DNA of 5,553 nucleotides, from contig JBKHYG010000058.1 in NCBI GenBank assembly GCA_046565595.1, positions 1-5,553 of the forward strand, read 5' to 3'. The notes under the pieces are model-generated. The model was given only the letters and a program-made list of their open reading frames with translations, had not been told where the DNA came from and did no database searches. This document shows, one piece after another, positions 1-4,186 of this stretch (the first letter of the stretch is position 1; each line of letters starts with the position of its first letter). Position numbers and translations under genes: made by a program. This stretch comes from JBKHYG01 sp046565595 (GTDB lineage Bacteria; Actinomycetota; AC-67).

Positions 1-37
1 AGCGCGTCTATCTGGCAGCTCCGAGGCCCTCCAGTGA
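1..37 (+). CDS. C-terminal end of an upstream gene (partial)
   Basis: The frame beginning at base 2 is open from the left edge and reads ARLSGSSEALQ before a TGA stop at 35-37. That stop overlaps the GTG start of the glycosyltransferase-like gene as GTGA, the 4-base coupling arrangement common in phage operons and used again further along this window. Only eleven residues are visible, so no function can be assigned. The overlap is the main reason to think it is real. The glycosyltransferase frame is also open to the left edge, so an earlier start for that gene, with no gene ending here, cannot be excluded. Confidence 0.5.
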   Translation, partial: ARLSGSSEALQ

Positions 38-792
38 CCGACCAGCATCCCATCCCTCTCATCGCGAACATCTCGCGCGGTTCCATCTCCACGCACACCG
101 CGGCCGGGTTCATCACCTCCCTCCGCGAGCAGATCGTCTCCCACGTCCTGCTGGTCGAATCCGGCCCCTACCTCGACATGGGGCGCAACAAGGCGGTCGG
201 GAACGCGCTCACCCTGGACTCGTGGGACTGGCTCCTGTTCATCGACAGCGACATCGAGTTCGCCCCCGACGACATCCGCACCCTCCTCTCGCCCTACTCG
301 TCCTCCTTCCACTCCCATCCTCTCGACCCAACTCTCCTTCCAGTGATCGGGGGCATCTACGTCAACCCGTTCGATGACGGTGGGGTGCCCGGTGAGGAGG
401 AAGGTGAGGGCAACGTTGGCCCGGTCGCGTACGAGTGGGTGGAGCGTGACGACCTCCCCGGCATGGACGGCTCCCCGACCTGGGCGTACCGTCGCCTGTC
501 GCGTCGAGCCCTCGCGGCCCTGCCCCCGCATCCGCAGGCCGGCGTCGTCTCGAGGATGATCTGTGAGGTGGGCGCCTTGGGCACCGGCTTCCTCGCCATC
601 CATCGCTCGCTCCTCGAGAAGATGCAGGCCACCTTCCCCGCGCCCCTCCCCTGGTTCGATGAGCCGGTCGTCAACGGCGTCCACATGGGCGAGGACATGG
701 GCTTCTGCCACCGCGTCATGTGCATGGGCTACCCTGTCCTCGCCAACCGATCCTGCACCGTCCTTCACCACAAGACGGTGAAGCTGCACTAG
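34..792 (+). CDS. GT-A fold glycosyltransferase-like phage protein
   Basis: This 252-residue protein has the layout of the family-2-like glycosyltransferases found in many tailed phages. An N-terminal beta strand ends in SRGS (14-17). MGRNKAVGNAL (49-59) precedes a hydrophobic strand and a DSD (71-73), matching the DxD motif that binds metal and the nucleotide-sugar diphosphate. IGGIYVNPF (105-113) follows, then GALGTGFLAIHRSLLEKM (180-197), WFDE (207-210), GEDMGFCHR (219-227) and a late histidine pair, VLHHKT (243-248). In this fold the GED acidic pair usually lies near the acceptor and a late His can contribute to metal binding. There is no signal peptide or membrane segment, so it should act in the cytoplasm. 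The donor sugar and acceptor cannot be read; virion protein or DNA decoration are possible. The GTG start was chosen because it overlaps the upstream stop and has GAGG at 23-26, seven bases away. Residues 113-150 form a Gly/Asp/Glu-rich insertion that may be a flexible loop. Confidence 0.8.
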   Translation: MTDQHPIPLIANISRGSISTHTAAGFITSLREQIVSHVLLVESGPYLDMGRNKAVGNALTLDSWDWLLFIDSDIEFAPDDIRTLLSPYSSSFHSHPLDPTLLPVIGGIYVNPFDDGGVPGEEEGEGNVGPVAYEWVERDDLPGMDGSPTWAYRRLSRRALAALPPHPQAGVVSRMICEVGALGTGFLAIHRSLLEKMQATFPAPLPWFDEPVVNGVHMGEDMGFCHRVMCMGYPVLANRSCTVLHHKTVKLH

Positions 793-804
793 GAGACTCC
801 CGCC

Positions 805-1125
805 ATGGCCCTGTCCTTCTCCCTGGTTCTCCGAGCCAAGATCGACCAGCAGTTCGTGACGATCACCAACGTCACCCTGGACAACGCCTACCCCACCGGG
901 GGTGAGTCGATCTCGGCCAACAACGTGGGCCTGTCGACCATCTCCGCGCTCATCCCGCTCGGCTCTCCCGGTGGCGCCACCTACGAGTGGGTCTCAGCCA
1001 ACTCCAAGCTCAAGGCGTACTACGCCGACTACGACGCGGTGGCCGATGGTCTGCTGATCGAGGTGACCACCGGGTCGAACCTCCTCAACGCGGTGGTGGT
1101 GCCGGTGCTGGCCATCGGGATCTAG
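805..1125 (+). CDS. small beta-rich probable phage virion protein
   Basis: This 106-residue protein has no membrane segment or signal peptide and alternates short hydrophobic strands with Gly/Ser/Asn turns, as expected for a compact beta domain. The segments VTLDNAYPTGGESISANNVG (23-42) and TYEWVSANSKLKAYYADYD (59-77), followed by a C-terminal VVVPVLAIGI strand, resemble small structural proteins from tailed phages (a TLD-x-x-YPTGGE signature, then a Y/W-x-x-xNxKLKAY stretch). I recognise the pattern but cannot name a specific function; a capsid decoration or other minor virion protein fits the neighbourhood. The ATG at 805 is well supported: AGGAG at 791-795 overlaps the stop codon of the glycosyltransferase gene and lies nine bases upstream. 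A possible virion role is inference from similarity and context. Confidence 0.7.
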   Translation: MALSFSLVLRAKIDQQFVTITNVTLDNAYPTGGESISANNVGLSTISALIPLGSPGGATYEWVSANSKLKAYYADYDAVADGLLIEVTTGSNLLNAVVVPVLAIGI

Positions 1126-1182
1126 GGTCCAGCACCCTCCTCCGCGTCCCCCCCCGTCCATCTCCCAGGGAAGGCAGCTCCC

Positions 1183-1866
1183 ATGTCTCAGCAGCAGGGT
1201 CTCTACCACTTCGACGCCCAGGGTGGCATCGACCAGAACATCCCGGTGCGGGTGGTGAACCGCTCCGACCAACCCATCACCTGGAAGTACGCGCGCCAGA
1301 AGTACGTGCTCCAGCCCAACGTCCCCACCTTCGTGCCGTATCTGGCCATGGTGATGTATCTGGGCGACCCTCGCGCCATCGACCGTCCGGGACGCCCGAT
1401 GCACGAGCAGTACCGGCGCAACGAGTACGCGCGGCTTCGGGTGCTGCACGGGGTCTACGAGGACGACACCAAGTGGGAACGGGTGCCGCGCGTCGAAGCC
1501 TTCCCCATCGACAGCGACATCCCGTTCCCCACGGTGATGGCCGACCCCGATGGCGTCTCGCTCTCCGAGGAGAAGCAGCAGACCTCGCAGGTGTCGTTCC
1601 TCCAGACCCAGATGGAGCAGATGGCCAACCAGATGCGGGTCATGCAGGCGCAGCTCGCTCAGGCCCAAGCCGAGCAGGGGGCAACCATCGCAGCCGGGAT
1701 CCCCGATCCGGCCGACCTGGACCGGCAGGCCACCACCTCACGTTCGATCTCCCCGGAGGAGGCCGGCGTCGAGTCGATGGTCGGTGCCTCACCCACCCGT
1801 CGAGCCCCGGTCGCCAAGACCCGGCCCAAGTCGGGTGAGGGTCCAGAGGTGACACGCGATGCCTGA
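1183..1866 (+). CDS. phage protein of unknown function with coiled coil and disordered C-terminus
   Basis: This protein of 227 residues falls into three parts. Residues 1-125 look folded and beta-rich: IPVRVVNRSDQPITWKYARQKYVLQP, then FVPYLAMVMYLGDPRAID and a charged YRRNEYARLRVLHGVY helix. The run of a ligand-like strand, a stretch reading PxxVxxFVPYxA, and a LGDPR loop occurs in uncharacterised proteins of phage structural regions. Residues 127-167 are rich in Gln, Glu, Met and Ala with heptad-like hydrophobic spacing (VSFLQTQMEQMANQMRVMQAQLAQAQAEQ), a likely coiled coil for oligomerisation. Residues 175-227 are Pro/Ser/Arg-rich and probably disordered. There is no signal peptide or membrane segment. 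AGGGAAGG at 1167-1174 supports the ATG at 1183. The gene overlaps the next by eight bases, which suggests coupled expression. Function unknown; a virion-assembly role is only suggested by position. Confidence 0.72.
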   Translation: MSQQQGLYHFDAQGGIDQNIPVRVVNRSDQPITWKYARQKYVLQPNVPTFVPYLAMVMYLGDPRAIDRPGRPMHEQYRRNEYARLRVLHGVYEDDTKWERVPRVEAFPIDSDIPFPTVMADPDGVSLSEEKQQTSQVSFLQTQMEQMANQMRVMQAQLAQAQAEQGATIAAGIPDPADLDRQATTSRSISPEEAGVESMVGASPTRRAPVAKTRPKSGEGPEVTRDA

Positions 1867-2236
1867 GACGGAGGTGAGGGAGCAGCCGCAGCCCAAGGCC
1901 GCGTCCCGGGTGAAGAAGTCCGACCCCGCCCCCTCACCCCCCGAGTCCCCCGAACCCTCCTTGTTCGCCCGTCGCCTCTCCCGACTCGAGCAGATCTCCA
2001 TCCTCCTGCGCCACGCGTACCGCGACCATGCCCGGTGCCTGGAGGCTGAGAAGCGTCAGAAGGCGACCCTCTACCTCACCTCCGAGGCGCGCAGTCACGG
2101 GGAGCGCGAGGGCTACGCCTCGGCCAACGCGGTGGACCTCTCGGCTGAAACCCTCATCGTGAAGGCCGAGATCAGCGCGCTGGAAGAGGAACGCGACTTC
2201 ATCAAGTTCTGCATCGAATACGACGCGGGAGAGTAG
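1859..2236 (+). CDS. small helical phage protein of unknown function
   Basis: A 125-residue protein. Residues 1-34 are rich in Pro, Glu, Lys and Ser and look disordered. Residues 35-122 are almost entirely predicted helix by composition: FARRLSRLEQISILLRHAYRDHARCLEAEKRQKATLYLTSEA, a GEREGYASANAVDLSAETL segment, then KAEISALEEERDFIKFCIEY. Small helical proteins with an (A/T)xLYLxxEAxxxxERE core followed by an acidic helix are common unassigned products in actinobacteriophages; I do not know their function. There is no membrane segment. The ATG at 1859 lies inside the end of the preceding gene, with an eight-base overlap and AGAGGTGA at 1845-1852 as its ribosome binding site, so translation is probably coupled. 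The protein-coding call rests on tight packing, codon usage and the good ribosome binding site. Confidence 0.7.
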   Translation: MPETEVREQPQPKAASRVKKSDPAPSPPESPEPSLFARRLSRLEQISILLRHAYRDHARCLEAEKRQKATLYLTSEARSHGEREGYASANAVDLSAETLIVKAEISALEEERDFIKFCIEYDAGE

Positions 2237-2247
2237 GGGTAGGGATC

Positions 2248-3057
2248 ATGGCTGAGCTCCGCATCATCTCGCGCGAAGAAGCCGGCCTCGTCCCTCCTCG
2301 CTACCGCAATCTCATCTCTACCCCTTCCCCTCGCCTCTGGCTCCACCATTCGGCCGGTGCTCTTGACGCTGGCGGCAACGGGGTGTGGTGGGACGACGTG
2401 CGCGGCATCCAGGACTTCCACATGCGCCCCAAGAGCCAAGGGGGCAGGGGGTGGTCTGACATCGCCTACAGCTTCCTCGTCGGCGGTGGTCAGGTGTTCG
2501 AGGGACGCGGTGCAGGGATCGCTGGTGGCCACACGGCCGGCGACAACACCTCCTCCCACGCCATCTGCCTCATCGGGGACTACACCTGGATGGTCCCGAA
2601 GCAGGAAGATCTCGAGGCGATCGCCTGGCTCATGGCGCACGGGAAGGCGCAGGGCTGGTGGGGGGACCTGACCGGCCCGCATCGTGACGCCCCCGGGGCG
2701 CAGACCGCGTGCTGTGGGACCAACCTCATCGCGTGCATCCCTGATCTGCGACACATGGCCACTGAGGGGTCGTCCACTTCGACTCCCACTCCTACCCCTA
2801 TCCCGTCCGAGGAGGACGACTTCATGGTCATCATCACCGCCCCCAACCGCCCTCCCCGCCTCTACGGCTACGGGGGCACCTTCGTCCCGGTCAGTAAGGC
2901 CACCACTGACAACGCCCGTCTCGGCGGCATCCGGTCGATCCATCTCGCCACGAACGAGTACGACAAGCTGCTCTCCCAGGTCATCGCCCTCCTTCACGAT
3001 TCCGATGTTGTCGAGGCGATCGAAGGAATCTCAGACAGCGACGACCTCGCCACCTAA
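2248..3057 (+). CDS. endolysin, zinc N-acetylmuramoyl-L-alanine amidase (PGRP/Amidase_2 family)
   Basis: This 269-residue endolysin should cut the bond between N-acetylmuramic acid and the L-alanine of the stem peptide. Residues about 28-172 are a PGRP/Amidase_2 domain. LHHSAG (32-37) supplies the first zinc ligand, probably His33 by comparison with T7 lysozyme. GWSDIAYSFLVGGGQVFEGRG (68-88) carries the conserved Tyr74. GGHTAGDN (93-100) and AICLIGDY (105-112) are family hallmarks. GPHRD (143-147) and TACCG (153-157) give the other ligands, His145 and probably Cys155. A Ser/Thr/Pro linker (175-187) leads to an acidic patch and a C-terminal domain of about 77 residues, presumably for cell-wall binding, that I cannot name. 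There is no signal peptide, so export should depend on a holin. AGGGG at 2235-2239 and AGGG at 2241-2244 precede the ATG. An in-frame ATG with an excellent ribosome binding site occurs at codon 193. The amidase call is strong; host specificity is unknown. Confidence 0.93.
   Translation: MAELRIISREEAGLVPPRYRNLISTPSPRLWLHHSAGALDAGGNGVWWDDVRGIQDFHMRPKSQGGRGWSDIAYSFLVGGGQVFEGRGAGIAGGHTAGDNTSSHAICLIGDYTWMVPKQEDLEAIAWLMAHGKAQGWWGDLTGPHRDAPGAQTACCGTNLIACIPDLRHMATEGSSTSTPTPTPIPSEEDDFMVIITAPNRPPRLYGYGGTFVPVSKATTDNARLGGIRSIHLATNEYDKLLSQVIALLHDSDVVEAIEGISDSDDLAT
2810..2826 (+). promoter_or_regulatory. candidate internal ribosome binding site and in-frame start inside the endolysin gene
   Basis: AGGAGG at 2810-2815 lies eight bases before an ATG (2824-2826) that is in frame with the endolysin and encodes Met193. 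It is the best Shine-Dalgarno match and spacing in the window. It falls just after the Thr/Pro linker, so initiation here would give a 77-residue product consisting of the C-terminal domain alone. Endolysins of some phages of Gram-positive bacteria are known to make such a short binding-domain isoform from an internal start. The same bases also encode Glu-Glu-Asp with the commonest GC-rich codons, so chance is a real alternative. Confidence 0.45.
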
Positions 3058-3068
3058 GATGAGGTTTC

Positions 3069-3302
3069 ATGGTTGAGCTTTCCCGCGCAGACCGGTGGCA
3101 CGCTCGCTACAACATCGAGCGACCAGACCACCTCAAGCTCCTCATCTCTGAGGTCGGGGATGATCTGGACGACACCGAGAGGATCGTGGAGGCGTTCAAG
3201 AGCGAGGTCGCCAAGGTGAAGGGGATCCTGTTCGGCATCCTCGTCTCCACCACCACCGGAATGATCCTGCTCGCCGCCAACCTGTTCACTGGCCAGCTCT
3301 GA
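3069..3302 (+). CDS. XhlA-like single-TM lysis-associated protein
   Basis: A 77-residue protein with a charged helical N-terminal part (about 20-50, HLKLLISEVGDDLDDTERIVEAFKSEVAKVK) and one hydrophobic segment at about 52-72 (GILFGILVSTTTGMILLAANL). Lys48 and Lys51 border the segment on its N-side and the tail carries no charge, so the helical part should face the cytoplasm. Size, order of parts and position directly after an endolysin match the haemolysin XhlA family, whose Bacillus member works with a holin partner. The resemblance is architectural, not residue by residue. GAGG at 3061-3064 is only four bases from the ATG, a little close. The gap to the endolysin is 11 bases and the stop overlaps the next start. 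A one-TM holin or antiholin is the main alternative. Confidence 0.7.
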   Translation: MVELSRADRWHARYNIERPDHLKLLISEVGDDLDDTERIVEAFKSEVAKVKGILFGILVSTTTGMILLAANLFTGQL

Positions 3303-3793
3303 TGCCCACCGTCTGGCGTGATCGCCTCTTGTCACCCAAGATCACCAATGCCCTTGGTTGGATGACCCTCATCGTGGTGATCCTGGTCGCGGTCATCAGC
3401 GCGGCCTACTTCCCGAACATCATCACTCGAACCAACGAGGTGCGCGACGGCAACATGCTCGATTCCTGTCGGGCCTTCTATTCGGCTGAGGTCACCAACC
3501 GCCGTACACGGTTCGATGTGGCCCGCTCGCAGCGAGACGACGCCCTCTCGTTCGTTGATCTCCTCACCAACGAGATCACCGAGGAGGTGATCTTCGGGGA
3601 GGACGAGGCCCGCATCACCGAGCTTCGCGCGCTTCTCCCTGGCGCCCGTGACGCGGTGGTCGACGCCAACGTCCGAGTCCGTGCAGCGACCCGCGACCTG
3701 AACGAGGCGAACGCTACCTTCCAGGACAAGGTGCTGCTGTCCCGCACCGATCCAGTCGCCTTCATCCAAGAGTGCAAGGAGCAGGTCCCATGA
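3302..3793 (+). CDS. membrane-anchored helical protein of the lysis cassette, function unknown
   Basis: This 163-residue protein has a basic N-terminus (R6, R8, K13), one transmembrane segment at about 17-40 (ALGWMTLIVVILVAVISAAYFPNI), and a long charged, mostly helical domain (50-163). By charge distribution the N-terminus is inside and the large domain outside the membrane. A 114-137 stretch (ARDAVVDANVRVRAATRDLNEANA) has heptad-like spacing. Cys56 and Cys158, on the outer side, lie near the two ends of the domain and could pair. The start is set by a TGATG overlap with the preceding gene; no purine-rich ribosome binding site is visible, so translation probably depends on re-initiation. Its stop overlaps the next start as ATGA. 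The topology resembles inner-membrane spanin subunits or the LysZ-type proteins of phages of mycolic-acid bacteria, but this is a structural analogy only and the true role is unknown. Confidence 0.7.
   Translation: MPTVWRDRLLSPKITNALGWMTLIVVILVAVISAAYFPNIITRTNEVRDGNMLDSCRAFYSAEVTNRRTRFDVARSQRDDALSFVDLLTNEITEEVIFGEDEARITELRALLPGARDAVVDANVRVRAATRDLNEANATFQDKVLLSRTDPVAFIQECKEQVP
3776..3792 (+). promoter_or_regulatory. ribosome binding site that sets the holin-gene start at 3790
   Basis: AAGGAG at 3776-3781 sits eight bases before the ATG at 3790-3792, which in turn overlaps the upstream TGA as ATGA. A GTG at 3772 is in the same frame but would place this ribosome binding site inside the gene and has no motif of its own, so the ATG at 3790 is preferred. 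Confidence 0.8.
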
Positions 3794-4110
3794 CCACAAC
3801 CACTTCCCGATCCCTCTCCCCGGTCCGCAAGGCCATCGCGCAGCTCCTCACCGGGATCGTCACCTGGGCGACTGCGGTAGTCGTCTCTGAGCCCGGTCCC
3901 ATCTCCGCGTCGGAATGGGTGGTGCTGCTCGGCTTCGCGGTGGGTGCCTTCCTGGTGTGGCTGATCCCGAACGATCCTCCCGGCACCCCGCTCACCTTGG
4001 CCCGTCTGCGGTCTGGGGCAGGCGGGTATGCCGGACAGGTGAGCTACGGACTCCTTATCGTCATCCTGCTCATCGTCGTCATCTTCCTGCTCACGGGCGT
4101 GCTCGGGTAG
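3790..4110 (+). CDS. holin candidate with three transmembrane segments
   Basis: A 106-residue membrane protein. Residues 1-14 are Thr/Ser-rich and basic (R7, R13, K14). Hydrophobic segments lie at about 15-33 (AIAQLLTGIVTWATAVVVS), 43-60 (WVVLLGFAVGAFLVWLIP) and 85-105 (SYGLLIVILLIVVIFLLTGVL). The first two, separated by an acidic EPGPISASE loop and ended by IPNDPP, resemble the two-TM holin-like proteins encoded beside actinobacteriophage lysins (RKA at the start of TM1, SxxEW before TM2, PNxPP after it). Arg72 and Arg74 before the last segment suggest N-in, C-out topology overall. The expected job is timed permeabilisation of the host membrane so that the endolysin, which has no signal peptide, reaches the wall. 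The third segment looks like an addition to the two-TM core. Translation is coupled to the previous gene by ATGA. Holin function is inferred from family resemblance and position. Confidence 0.78.
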   Translation: MTTTTSRSLSPVRKAIAQLLTGIVTWATAVVVSEPGPISASEWVVLLGFAVGAFLVWLIPNDPPGTPLTLARLRSGAGGYAGQVSYGLLIVILLIVVIFLLTGVLG

Positions 4111-4177
4111 TACCACCCCTCCTTCTACCCGGTCGAGCGTGACCAGCCCCCCCTGGCGCGCTTGACCGGGTAGTACC
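4104..4177 (+). repeat. 11-bp direct repeat CGGGTAGTACC flanking the intergenic hairpin
   Basis: CGGGTAGTACC occurs at 4104-4114, spanning the holin stop codon, and again at 4167-4177, ten bases before the tail-gene ATG, 63 bases apart start to start. Both copies are followed by C-rich sequence. The second copy includes the end of the right arm of the hairpin, and the inverse complement CTACCCG lies between them at 4125-4131. It could be a protein-binding site, a recombination scar, or a by-product of the RNA structures described separately. Confidence 0.7.
4125..4173 (+). terminator. strong intergenic hairpin, terminator-like but without a T-tract
   Basis: Bases 4125-4141 pair with 4157-4173 over 17 continuous base pairs in RNA, including two G-U pairs (4135/4163 and 4140/4158). 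With A4142 bulged out, four more pairs (4143-4146 with 4153-4156) close a loop of six C residues. It begins 14 bases after the holin stop and ends 13 bases before the next ATG. No run of T follows (TACCCTGCCCCTC), so a classical intrinsic terminator is not indicated; actinobacterial terminators often lack a clear T-tract, and an RNA-processing or stability element is equally possible. The stem itself is directly visible in sequence; its function is inference. Confidence 0.6.
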
Positions 4178-4186
4178 CTGCCCCTC

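Noticed and set aside
1124..1182. Short hairpin AGGGT-CCAGC-ACCCT at 1124-1138 and a run of eight C at 1148-1155 in a 57-base gap
   Set aside because: A 5-bp stem with no T-tract is too weak to call a terminator, and the C-rich run has no recognisable function. I see nothing else in the gap apart from the ribosome binding site of the next gene.
987..1838. A 283-codon plus-strand open frame in a second frame through two genes
   Set aside because: It crosses the end of one good gene and most of the next, has an Arg/Gly/Pro-rich composition, and no domain-like pattern. The other frame has ribosome binding sites and a coherent protein.
2113..2997. A 294-codon open frame on the minus strand opposite the endolysin and its upstream gene
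   Set aside because: The plus strand here encodes a clear amidase with catalytic motifs. The minus-strand product is an Arg/Gly/Asp/Val-rich shadow typical of GC-rich DNA and starts with no ribosome binding site in context.
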